From an uncultured Fretibacterium sp. (GTDB taxonomy: Bacteria > Synergistota > Synergistia > Synergistales > Aminobacteriaceae), in contig CAMGZM010000017.1 of the NCBI GenBank assembly GCA_946183145.1, positions 1-32,450 of the forward strand: a DNA stretch of 32,450 nucleotides. Reading direction: 5' to 3'. A program made the translations under genes and the position numbers. Of the stretch, positions 8,151 to 16,127 are shown one piece after another; the first letter of the stretch is position 1; each line of letters starts with the position of its first letter. The notes under the pieces were generated by a model. That model was not told where the DNA came from and made no database searches. It saw nothing but the letters and a program-made list of their open reading frames with translations.

Positions 8151-9182
8151 TTATTTGCGTCTTCCTGTTGACGTTACTACAAATCGCTGTATGCAAATGA
8201 AGAGTAACAATAACAAGCCTGTTGCGATTTTTCCCCACCATGAGAGCAAATTTCCGTTGAACGTAATCAAGGCAGGAATTACGGACTTCAACAGCACGCC
8301 GAAAAGAGTCCCTATCATGTAGCCGACTCCGCCCGTGAGAAGAGTCCCGCCGATAACAGCGCACGTAATCACTTCGAGTTCTCCGCCCTGCAATGACAAA
8401 TTCCAGCCGCTTTTGACGTAAAGAGCATAGCTTATCCCCGCCAAAACTGAGCATAAACCGTTGAAGCCGTAAACTAAAACTTTTGTGCGTCCTACAGGGA
8501 GTCCCATTAATGATGCTGATTGTTCATTGCCTCCAATAGCGTAGATGTTGCGCCCGAATCTTGTACGCTGTAAGATGAACGCGCCGATAAGAATCATCAC
8601 GAGGAAAAGTATCACGTTGAAGTTCACGAACGCAATCGGCTTGATTCGTACCCATTTCCCGTCAGCAAACTTCATGAGATAAATTTTCCAGCTTGCAAGA
8701 GCGTCAAACATTGGGTGATGTATGTCGATTGACTCGCGGCTGATTAGCGAACAGACTCCCCGCGCTAAGAACATTCCCGTTAATGTCGTGATAAACGGAG
8801 GGACATTGAGATAATGTATAACCCATCCCATAAGCAAGCCTAATCCGACTCCCATCACTAACGCCGCGAAAATGCAGGTCATCGGGTGAAGGTGCAATAT
8901 TGTAGTGCCGTAAGCTATGAACATTCCCGTGAGAGAAGCTACAGCACCGACCGACAAATCAATGCCGCCCGTGATAAGCACCATTGTCATGCCTACAGCA
9001 GAGATGCCGAAATAAGCATTGTCAATGAAGAGATTGACGAACGTACGAACAGTGAGAAAGCCTTTATCACCGTAAAGCATTCCCCCCGCGGCGTAAATGA
9101 CGAGAAAGATTCCTATAGTTGCGTAAACCATTATGTATTTTGGATTAGTGAGACGGGCAAAGAGAGATTGTTTCTTGCTCAT
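8151..9182 (-). CDS. yjfF: Sugar ABC transporter permease, YjfF type
   Basis: A 343-residue inner-membrane permease of the ribose/galactofuranose importer family (BPD_transp_2). It has many hydrophobic helices, the motif GGIDLSVGAVASLTG (about residues 67-81) and the segment RTRFGRNIYAIGGNEQSASL, which closely matches Escherichia coli YjfF (known for galactofuranose import), as does the C-terminal SWWGKIATGLLLLLFI. It should pair with YtfT to form the membrane channel for YtfR and YtfQ. Its ATG overlaps the ytfT stop by 4 bases, so translation is probably coupled. It is the last gene of the operon. Family is certain; substrate is less so, since arabinofuranose or other sugars are possible. 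Confidence 0.85.
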   Translation of the reverse strand: MSKKQSLFARLTNPKYIMVYATIGIFLVIYAAGGMLYGDKGFLTVRTFVNLFIDNAYFGISAVGMTMVLITGGIDLSVGAVASLTGMFIAYGTTILHLHPMTCIFAALVMGVGLGLLMGWVIHYLNVPPFITTLTGMFLARGVCSLISRESIDIHHPMFDALASWKIYLMKFADGKWVRIKPIAFVNFNVILFLVMILIGAFILQRTRFGRNIYAIGGNEQSASLMGLPVGRTKVLVYGFNGLCSVLAGISYALYVKSGWNLSLQGGELEVITCAVIGGTLLTGGVGYMIGTLFGVLLKSVIPALITFNGNLLSWWGKIATGLLLLLFICIQRFVVTSTGRRK

Positions 9183-10243
9183 GACTTAGCACCTGCCCTT
9201 CTCATGGCCGCGCGCTTGGCAAAATATTTCCTCACTGGTTCAGACTGCAACACGATAACTACAGCGATGATTAACGCCTTGAATGCCATCGTTGCCTCCG
9301 CGACAATCCCGAAATAATACACGAACGTAACAATCGTACGAATAATCAGCGAGCCTATTACCGTTCCTGCGAGGCTGAAGCGTCCTCCGGCCATGTTAGT
9401 GCCTCCGATAACAACAGCTAGTATTGCGTCCATCTCGAAATTCAGCCCGGCATTGTTGGAGTCGTTCGACATTATTCGGCTTGAATATATGAGTCCTGCA
9501 ATCCCCGACAAAAGTCCCGTTATCAGGAAGACAAGCAATATGACATTCCCGGCCTTTATGCCTGAAAGACGGCTTGCGCTCGGATTGACTCCGACTGACT
9601 CAACGAACGCCCCGAAAGCTGTTTTTCTCGTGAACAATGCGACCGCTACAACAACGATTATTGTTATGATTATGGGCATGGGTAAACAGAGAAAACTTCC
9701 CTGACCGATGACTCTGAACGGAGAATAGCCCGTAGTGAACTGCTTTCCGTCCGTGAGAATCTGAGCGACTCCCCTTCCGCAGACCATAAGAATCAATGTC
9801 GCTATTATCGGCTGAATACCTCCCTTTGCGACTAAGAAGCCGTTGAAGAGTCCCATTAACGCGCACACGATTAACGGCACTGCAATAACGAGAATATACG
9901 GGTAAACGGTGTAATTTCCGGGCGTTGTGTAGGTGAGAACGTCCCAGCGCAAAAACTTCAAGGCAATAGCTCCCGCAACCGCAACAAGCGCGCCGACAGA
10001 AAGATCCGTACCGCCTAACGCTATAACGAGAGTCATACCCATTGATATTATTGTGATTTCGGCTGAACGGTTCACGATGTCTATCAAGCTCCCGTAAAGC
10101 ATTCCCGTTGAAGGCTGATAGCTTATGCTGAAGAAGTCCGGCCTTATGATGAAGCACACGAGGAGAATTAATGCCTCAGCGATTACAGCCCATGTTACTT
10201 TTGACTGCATGAGACCCGAAAGGTCAAAACGTTTCACGGCCAT
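9179..10243 (-). CDS. ytfT: Sugar ABC transporter permease, YtfT type
   Basis: A 354-residue polytopic permease, partner of YjfF. It shows GGTDLSVGALVAVAG in place of the usual GGIDLSVG, then RKTAFGAFVESVGVNPSASR and a C-terminal VVIGGTNMAGG, all features of YtfT-like permeases. The start is ATG 10243 with AAGGAG nearby; the longer frame to 10285 would run into the preceding dehydrogenase gene. The start region (10232-10258) is nearly identical to that of the upstream dehydrogenase gene, suggesting a duplicated junction. It acts in the cytoplasmic membrane and is probably co-transcribed with ytfR. Confidence 0.85.
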   Translation of the reverse strand: MAVKRFDLSGLMQSKVTWAVIAEALILLVCFIIRPDFFSISYQPSTGMLYGSLIDIVNRSAEITIISMGMTLVIALGGTDLSVGALVAVAGAIALKFLRWDVLTYTTPGNYTVYPYILVIAVPLIVCALMGLFNGFLVAKGGIQPIIATLILMVCGRGVAQILTDGKQFTTGYSPFRVIGQGSFLCLPMPIIITIIVVVAVALFTRKTAFGAFVESVGVNPSASRLSGIKAGNVILLVFLITGLLSGIAGLIYSSRIMSNDSNNAGLNFEMDAILAVVIGGTNMAGGRFSLAGTVIGSLIIRTIVTFVYYFGIVAEATMAFKALIIAVVIVLQSEPVRKYFAKRAAMRRAGAKS

Positions 10244-10258
10244 ATTATGCAGCTCCTT
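10232..10258 (-). repeat. 27-bp start-region repeat, copy at ytfT
   Basis: This segment, covering the ribosome-binding site, start codon and first four codons of ytfT, matches 11085-11111 at 25 of 27 positions. Similarity stops abruptly on both sides. It brackets the dehydrogenase gene together with the other copy. Confidence 0.9.
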
Positions 10259-10262
10259 TCTT

Positions 10263-11096
10263 CTAATAGTTTGTAGTCTCCGCAATGCTCCTCATATCGT
10301 TCATTAGCTTGGCTGTATTTTCGCAAATATTCCGTATTCCGTCGCAGCTGTCTGTTCCCATCGGCAATGACTCATAAGGCTGATCCATTTTCGCAACTTT
10401 GATATAAAGTCTTGCTGCCTTATGCGGATCTCCTGCCTGATTTCCGTCCTGCCCCATGTAAAATTTCATGTTCTCATCATAAAGAGATTTGTACGGAGAA
10501 TCTTCCGGCGCGGTTGTCTTGTAGGATGAGCCAAAAAATTCCGTACGCATGAATCCGGGCTTGACATCCGTAACATGAATCCCGAACTGCCTCACTTCCT
10601 GCGCAAGAGTTTCGGATATTGCCTTCACAGCGTGCTTTGTTGCGCAATATATCCCGGAAAGAGGGCCGACATTATACGCGCCCAAGCTGCTCACGTTAAA
10701 GATATGGCCATGTCCCTGCATCCGCATTTGAGGGAGGATATTCCGTATCACGCTAAGCATTCCGAAGACGTTTATATCAAATTCTTCTCTGACATCAGAA
10801 TCGCTCATCTCTTCAACCGTAGCAAGGTGTGTGAAGCCTGCATTGTTCACAGCGACATCAATCCTGCCGAATTTTTCCGTCGCAAGTCTGATAGCTTCCT
10901 TCACGCTTGATTCGTCCCTGATATTCATTGAGAGCGGGAGAAATTTCTCACTTTCAGCACCGAATATACGCTCAAGATTTTTCTTATCCCGGCTCGTTCC
11001 TGCTACTGAATATCCCTGCTTCAACAGCTCTTCAACGAGTGCTTTCCCAAGACCTTTTGAGCAGCCTGTTACGAACCATACTTTTTTCACGGCCAT
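10263..11096 (-). CDS. Short-chain dehydrogenase/reductase inserted in the transporter operon
   Basis: A 277-residue classical SDR oxidoreductase, probably cytoplasmic and NAD(P)-dependent. It shows the cofactor-binding motif TGCSKGLG (about residues 11-18), the structural NNAG motif, a catalytic serine in NVSSLGAYN and the active-site pair in YCATK. Length is typical. The start is ATG 11096; the frame to 11117 contains the ribosome-binding site, so it is not used. It lies between ytfR and ytfT, where no such gene is found in the Escherichia coli ytf operon, and it is flanked by near-identical 27-bp copies of the start region. The substrate cannot be read from sequence; a sugar or an alcohol freed by the esterases are guesses. 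It ends with TAG. Confidence 0.85.
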   Translation of the reverse strand: MAVKKVWFVTGCSKGLGKALVEELLKQGYSVAGTSRDKKNLERIFGAESEKFLPLSMNIRDESSVKEAIRLATEKFGRIDVAVNNAGFTHLATVEEMSDSDVREEFDINVFGMLSVIRNILPQMRMQGHGHIFNVSSLGAYNVGPLSGIYCATKHAVKAISETLAQEVRQFGIHVTDVKPGFMRTEFFGSSYKTTAPEDSPYKSLYDENMKFYMGQDGNQAGDPHKAARLYIKVAKMDQPYESLPMGTDSCDGIRNICENTAKLMNDMRSIAETTNY

Positions 11097-11111
11097 GTTA
11101 CGCAGCTCCTT
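11085..11111 (-). repeat. 27-bp start-region repeat, copy at the dehydrogenase gene
   Basis: Copy of 10232-10258 with two mismatches, both transitions. Here the first half also encodes the end of YtfR (the residues before and including its stop), so this is likely the ancestral ytfR-ytfT junction and the copy at ytfT carries a relic of the ytfR end. Confidence 0.9.
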
Positions 11112-12600
11112 CCGCAATGATTCTCAGAATGTCCTGCTGTGTGCATGACTCGCCGTCAACCTCCGCGACTTTTGCCCGGTCTCTCATGATGATTATCCTG
11201 TTTGAGCATCGTATGATTTCGTCAAGTTCCGAGCTTATGAATATGACGGAGACTCCCTCGCCGCACATTTCGAGCATGAGCCGCTGAATTTCTGCCTTTG
11301 CTCCGATGTCGATTCCGCGTGTGGGTTCGTCAAGTATCAACACTTTCGGACTCGCTGCCATCCATCGCGCAAGAATGACTTTCTGCTGATTTCCTCCGGA
11401 TAATTCGCCTGCTTTCTTCTCGCAGTCAGGAGTCGCAATCCCCAATAACTTTATGTACTTGTCTGCTAATTCTGTCTGCTCTTGCCTCGTCATCGGGTGC
11501 ATGAATCCTTTTCGTGATTGAACAGCAAGCATTATGTTTTCTCGTATCGACAAATCGCCTATTATGCCGTCGCGCTTGCGGTCTTCAGGACAAAACGCAA
11601 TCTCGGATTTTATTGCGTCAAAAGGAGTCTTGATGCTGACATTCTGGCCGTCAACAAAAATTTCACCGTGAACAGCACGCGATGCCCCGAACAACATTTC
11701 AGCCGTTTCTGTTCTTCCGCTTCCCAAGAGTCCCGCAAAGCCGATAAGCTCGCCTTTCTTGAGGGTAATGGATATGTCATCGATTCGCGAGGAGTCCCCG
11801 ATATGTTCAGCCTTCAGCATTATGGGCGCGTCTGGTGAAACTTCTGCGCGTTTGAGGCTGAATATCACATCCATATCCTTCCCGACCATTTTCGTAACAA
11901 GCTCAACTTTTCCCAGCTCGTTAATGTCATACGTTCCGACTAAATGACCGTTGCGCAAAATTGTCATCCTGTCCGAAACCGCGTAAATCTGATCAAGAAA
12001 GTGTGTGATGAAAATTATTCCCATTCCTGACGCTTTCAATTCACGCATGACGGAGAAAAGCAGCTGCACTTCATTTTCATCAAGGGAGCTTGTCGGCTCA
12101 TCGAGAATCAAAATTTTTGCTTGAACGTCAACAGCTCTTGCTATTGCGGTCATTTGCTGAATGGCTGTCGAGTAATAAGACAACGGGCGAGTCACGTCAA
12201 TGTCAAGATGGAATCGGGACATTAATTCTTCTGCGCGTCTGTTGATTTCCTTCCAGTCGATTTGATTGTGCTTCATGGGCTGGCGGCCGACAAAAATATT
12301 TTCTGCCACGCTCAAATTCGGACACAAATTTACTTCCTGAAACACCGTAGATATTCCGAGCTGCATTGCGTCATAAGGGCCGGAAGGATTGATTTCTTTT
12401 CCGTCAAGAAGAATCACGCCGGAGTCTTTGCGATTTACTCCGTTGATACATTTGATGAGGGTAGATTTTCCCGCGCCGTTCTCGCCAAGAAGGGAATGAA
12501 TTTCTCCCTCCCTCAGCGAGAAGTCAACGCCGTCAAGAGCCTTAACTCCCGGAAATTCTATCGTTATCCCCCTCATTTCAAGGATATTTTTTCCCGGCAA
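11098..12600 (-). CDS. ytfR: Sugar ABC transporter ATP-binding protein, YtfR type
   Basis: A 500-residue protein with two fused ATPase domains that powers the YtfT/YjfF permease. The first domain has Walker A GENGAGKST, Q-loop VFQEVN and Walker B ILDEPTSSLD, but an altered signature (YYSTAIQQ). The second has a degenerate Walker A (GLLGSGRTETAE), a good signature LSGGNQQK and Walker B ILDEPTRGID. This asymmetry is usual in monosaccharide importers, and segments such as FCPEDRKRDGII closely match Escherichia coli YtfR. TTG 12600 is chosen as start because GGAG lies 8 bases before it; the upstream GTG at 12609 overlaps that site. It follows a permease of the second transporter after 12 bases. 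Confidence 0.85.
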   Translation of the reverse strand: MPGKNILEMRGITIEFPGVKALDGVDFSLREGEIHSLLGENGAGKSTLIKCINGVNRKDSGVILLDGKEINPSGPYDAMQLGISTVFQEVNLCPNLSVAENIFVGRQPMKHNQIDWKEINRRAEELMSRFHLDIDVTRPLSYYSTAIQQMTAIARAVDVQAKILILDEPTSSLDENEVQLLFSVMRELKASGMGIIFITHFLDQIYAVSDRMTILRNGHLVGTYDINELGKVELVTKMVGKDMDVIFSLKRAEVSPDAPIMLKAEHIGDSSRIDDISITLKKGELIGFAGLLGSGRTETAEMLFGASRAVHGEIFVDGQNVSIKTPFDAIKSEIAFCPEDRKRDGIIGDLSIRENIMLAVQSRKGFMHPMTRQEQTELADKYIKLLGIATPDCEKKAGELSGGNQQKVILARWMAASPKVLILDEPTRGIDIGAKAEIQRLMLEMCGEGVSVIFISSELDEIIRCSNRIIIMRDRAKVAEVDGESCTQQDILRIIAEGAA

Positions 12601-12612
12601 GTTAAACACTCC

Positions 12613-13578
12613 TTACTTGATAACTTTCAAGGCTTTGCGGTCAATAGTAAGCGCAACAAATATCAGGAACACGACTCCTTTAATCAACTGCTGAGTCGCC
12701 GACTCGAATCCGAGCATGACGAGTCCGTTGTTCAGAACCGTATACATTAACGTTCCGACAACGATATTAGAGAAACGCACCTTTGCACCGCCCGTAATCG
12801 GAAGCCCTCCGAGAACGAGCGAGATTAGAATCTGAGTCTCAAGCTGATTCCCTGCTGTCGATGTTATAGAGCCTACTTTGATTACGTTGACGAAAGCGGC
12901 GAGTCCCGTTAATGCTCCAGCCGCCACGAACGCGAGAAACTTCACTTTGTCCGTGCGAACGCCTGAGAATTTCGCGGCAGTTTCTCCTGAGCCTACAGCC
13001 TTAACATCATTTCCGATTCGTGTGAACTTGAAGAGGAAAAACGCAACAATCAGAACCGCGATTGTGATTCCTATTTTGAGGTTGTCGCTGTCGAGTGCCT
13101 TAATCGCCGCTGAAGCAGGGATTGCCGTTTCTGTTGTGAAGTAAGCGCAGACTCCTCTGAACAAGTACATCGTGCAAATCGTAACAATGAAGCTCTGCAA
13201 TCTGAATTTCACGTGAAAGAATCCATTTACCGCACCGATAGCCGCGCCCGTAAGAATGCCGCCGATAATCGCAAGAGGAATATTGTAGAACGAAAGCACC
13301 GACACAACGATTGACGCAACACCGAGAGTTGAACCCTCCGTGAAGTCGATTGAGCCGAGAGTCATCACAAAAAATACTCCCGTCGCAACAATCATCGGGT
13401 AATATACCTGTGAGAGGAGAAGCCGTAATCTTTTGGGCTGCATAATCCGCCCGTCCGTCAGGTAATACATCGCGCCGAGTATCACAACAAGCCCGATAAA
13501 CGGCAATAACCCTTTGAACGTATCACTGTCGAGGAACGCAGAAAGTTTTGACTGATTCATATCGTCATTTCTTGCCAT
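12613..13578 (-). CDS. Sugar ABC transporter permease, RbsC-like, second importer
   Basis: A 321-residue polytopic membrane protein of the ribose-type permease family. The family motif GGIDLSVGS appears here in altered form as GSIDFTEGS (about residues 77-85), while FTRIGNDVKAVGSGETAAKFSG and LVLGGLPITGG keep the family pattern. The start is ATG 13578 with an AGGCGGTG ribosome-binding site 6 bases away. It lies 12 bases after the divergent ATPase gene and should form a heterodimeric channel with the permease at 15107-16045. Substrate unknown. Confidence 0.8.
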   Translation of the reverse strand: MARNDDMNQSKLSAFLDSDTFKGLLPFIGLVVILGAMYYLTDGRIMQPKRLRLLLSQVYYPMIVATGVFFVMTLGSIDFTEGSTLGVASIVVSVLSFYNIPLAIIGGILTGAAIGAVNGFFHVKFRLQSFIVTICTMYLFRGVCAYFTTETAIPASAAIKALDSDNLKIGITIAVLIVAFFLFKFTRIGNDVKAVGSGETAAKFSGVRTDKVKFLAFVAAGALTGLAAFVNVIKVGSITSTAGNQLETQILISLVLGGLPITGGAKVRFSNIVVGTLMYTVLNNGLVMLGFESATQQLIKGVVFLIFVALTIDRKALKVIK

Positions 13579-13590
13579 AATTTTCACCGC

Positions 13591-15093
13591 CTAAACCATT
13601 TTCGCGATTAAGTCCTCTTCACTTAGGGACTCGCTCCGCATAAATTCGCCGTTGATTCTGCCGTCCTTCATGATGAGTATTCTGTCGGACATTCCGAGAA
13701 GTTCGGGAATCTCCTCGCTGATCATGATGATGGATTTCCCCTGCGCTGTAAGCTCCTGCATTAGGGCGTAGATTGCCTGCTTCACTTTTACGTCAATTCC
13801 GCGAGTCGGTGAGTCAAGCACAAGAATATCGCTGCCCTTGCCTAACCATCGCGCTAACACAACTTTTTGCTTGTTCCCGCCGGACAAGTCCGAAATGAAT
13901 TGATTGATACCCTGCATTTTCGTCTGCATTTTGTCGGCGAACTCCTGCGCGAATCGGTTGAGCTTTCCCGCTTTGAGTATGTGATTCTCGGCGAGGTCAT
14001 CAAGCGACGGAAGGACGATATTATTCCGTATTGACTCGTTGAGGATGATTGACTCGTTGTCGCGGTCTTTCGAGGCGTAACCGATTGAGTGATGTATAGC
14101 CGTAGGAATGTCGTTAATCTGAGTCCCGTCAGCAAGCGTTACAGTTCCTTCCCTGTCGAGCGATGCACCGAAAACGGCCTTTCCTGCCTCGTGCATTCCG
14201 CATTCACTCAAGCCGCCGAAACCAAGAATTTCCCCGCGGTGTAATTCAAAGCTGACATTCTCAATTTGCCCGGGCACTGTAACATTCTTCACGCTGAGCA
14301 CAACTTCAGGCGATATAGTTTTGCCGTAATCAGTCCTGTAATACGCGCTTCCGATTTCGCGGCCTACCATGAGGCGTTTTATGTCGTCTTCGTTCACGTC
14401 CTTTGCGTTTACGGTGTCGATATATTCGCCGTCCCTGAGAATCGAAATTGTGTCGCAGTGAGTCAATATCTCGTTCAAGTCGTGGCTGATGAAAATTACG
14501 CTCCGTCCGTCAGCCCTCACAGCGTCAATAATCTTGTAGAGTTCGAGTCGCCCGTTCTGTGAAAGCGCGGTTGTTGTCTCGTCAACGATTAGGATTTTCG
14601 GCTTCATGTACGTTGCTTTGACGATCTCGACTAATTTCCTGTCCTCAAAGTTATAGCTGTCGATCATCGCGCCTGCTTTGATGTTCGTGAATCCGTACTC
14701 ATCAAGAAGTTTCTGACCCTCGCGAATCATGGCCGGAGTGTTTTTGATTCCGTGATTCATGAAAGGCTCTTCATGGCCGAGAAATATATTTTCTGCTACA
14801 GTGAGTCCCGAAAGAGTTCCCATTTCCTGAACGATGATTGAGACTCCGAGTCTGTTCGCTTCAACCTGATTGCGGACGTTCACTGGCTGGCCGTCAAGCG
14901 TGAAAGTTCCTCCGCCTATCGTGTAGATACCGCAAAGCATTTGGCAGAATGTAGATTTTCCGCTTCCATTCTCGCCAATCAGCGCGCGAATTTCCCCGGC
15001 GTAAACGTCAATGCTTACATCATTAACCGCGTGAGTGATTCCGAATCTCTTGTCGATATGTTCAGCCTTGAGGAGAATTTTTTTGTCAGACAT
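13591..15093 (-). CDS. Sugar ABC transporter ATP-binding protein, divergent, second importer
   Basis: A 500-residue double ATPase of the RbsA/MglA type that energises the second sugar importer. The first half has Walker A GENGSGKST and a Walker B region ILIVDETTTAL, where the usual proline of DEPT is threonine, and its signature is weak (YNFEDRK). The second half has a lost Walker A (GLSECGMHEAGK), a perfect signature LSGGNKQK and a Walker B LVLDSPTRGID, in which the catalytic glutamate is serine. One composite site should still work, built from the first Walker motifs and the second signature. AAGGAGG sits 8 bases before the ATG. It ends with TAG and is followed closely by its permease partner. 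Confidence 0.82.
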   Translation of the reverse strand: MSDKKILLKAEHIDKRFGITHAVNDVSIDVYAGEIRALIGENGSGKSTFCQMLCGIYTIGGGTFTLDGQPVNVRNQVEANRLGVSIIVQEMGTLSGLTVAENIFLGHEEPFMNHGIKNTPAMIREGQKLLDEYGFTNIKAGAMIDSYNFEDRKLVEIVKATYMKPKILIVDETTTALSQNGRLELYKIIDAVRADGRSVIFISHDLNEILTHCDTISILRDGEYIDTVNAKDVNEDDIKRLMVGREIGSAYYRTDYGKTISPEVVLSVKNVTVPGQIENVSFELHRGEILGFGGLSECGMHEAGKAVFGASLDREGTVTLADGTQINDIPTAIHHSIGYASKDRDNESIILNESIRNNIVLPSLDDLAENHILKAGKLNRFAQEFADKMQTKMQGINQFISDLSGGNKQKVVLARWLGKGSDILVLDSPTRGIDVKVKQAIYALMQELTAQGKSIIMISEEIPELLGMSDRILIMKDGRINGEFMRSESLSEEDLIAKMV

Positions 15094-15106
15094 TTTCCCC
15101 GCCTCC

Positions 15107-16045
15107 TTACTTTACGACAGAACCCCGGCCGCCGCGAGCCGTAAGCGTTACGATTGCCAGAAGTGCCGCGCCTGTAACAACATTCTGTATTGTCGTGGGT
15201 GCTCCGAGTGCTACAAAGCCGTTGAAGATGATTGCGATGATGAACTCACCGATAACGATTGCGCTAATCGGATTGCCGTATTTCCTGAAAGCCACGCCGA
15301 AGAACGTACCCATCAACGGCTGAAAGTTACGGCTCATTGTCGACATTCCGGTTAATGCTGTCATTGTTGTACCGTAAGACACCGTGAGAATTGCCATGAT
15401 TCCCACAAAGAAATGAAGAAGCGCAAAGCCTATGAGCTTGTATTTCTTGACATCGATTCCCATATTCTTGGCGGTAAATTCATTTGAGCCGATAGCGTTG
15501 CAGTATGTTCCGATTCGCGTGTAGTTGAGAATGAACCACATTAACGCGAACGCAAGAGCCGCTAGAATGATATTGCCCGGCGCGCCAGAAAAGAATCGTA
15601 ATTCAGGTGCTAACGTCTGCTTCACTCCGCCCGCCGCGAAAACCGCAACGCTCTCAAGAATGAGCATAATACCGACAGTAACAATCATTGACGGGACATT
15701 GAGCTTGTTATACAGGAAACCGATTATGATTCCGATTACCGTACCGCAGCCCAGACAGCCGAGAATGAATCCCGGATAGCCGAGTTTCTCAGAGAGAATG
15801 ACTCCGACGATTGACGACAGCACGATATTTGCGCCGACCGCGAAATCAAACAGTCCCATCACGACAATGAAATACAATCCACAGCCACCGACGGAGTAAA
15901 TGATTGATGACTGGAAATAGGAGAAGAGATTTGCGGGGCTTCCGAAATTCGAGGGCGTAAGGAATTTGAAGAGGGCGTAAAAGAAGATGACCATTGCCGC
16001 AAGAATCATGAAGCCGAAAAAGCGCGAGTTTCTGAAACCTTGCAT
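15107..16045 (-). CDS. Sugar ABC transporter permease, divergent, second importer
   Basis: A 312-residue polytopic membrane protein of the ribose-type permease family. The loop that is usually GGIDLSVG reads GLFDFAVGA, and NYTRIGTYCNAIGSNEFTAKNMG keeps the family pattern after the central helices. It lies between the second binding protein and the divergent ATPase and ends 13 bases before the ATPase start. A terminator-like hairpin just upstream may lower its expression relative to the binding protein. The ribosome-binding site AAGGA is about 12 bases from the ATG, slightly long. Substrate unknown. Confidence 0.8.
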   Translation of the reverse strand: MQGFRNSRFFGFMILAAMVIFFYALFKFLTPSNFGSPANLFSYFQSSIIYSVGGCGLYFIVVMGLFDFAVGANIVLSSIVGVILSEKLGYPGFILGCLGCGTVIGIIIGFLYNKLNVPSMIVTVGIMLILESVAVFAAGGVKQTLAPELRFFSGAPGNIILAALAFALMWFILNYTRIGTYCNAIGSNEFTAKNMGIDVKKYKLIGFALLHFFVGIMAILTVSYGTTMTALTGMSTMSRNFQPLMGTFFGVAFRKYGNPISAIVIGEFIIAIIFNGFVALGAPTTIQNVVTGAALLAIVTLTARGGRGSVVK

Positions 16046-16069
16046 GATTAATTCACATCCTTAGTCAAC

Positions 16070-16108
16070 AAAAAAAACAGAGCCGGAATTTTGCGGACTC
16101 CGACTCTG
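16070..16108 (-). terminator. Intra-operon terminator after the second binding protein
   Basis: On the minus strand a hairpin with a 10-bp stem (one mismatch; arms 16078-16087 and 16099-16108) is followed by a run of eight T. It lies between a binding-protein gene and its permease gene. Partial termination here would give more binding protein than membrane components, as is common in ABC import operons. Confidence 0.8.
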
Positions 16109-16127
16109 CACATGCCATAATTACAGC

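Noticed and set aside
12601-12609. GTG 12609 as the start of ytfR
   Set aside because: The GTG overlaps the GGAG ribosome-binding site; TTG 12600 has the right 8-base spacing.
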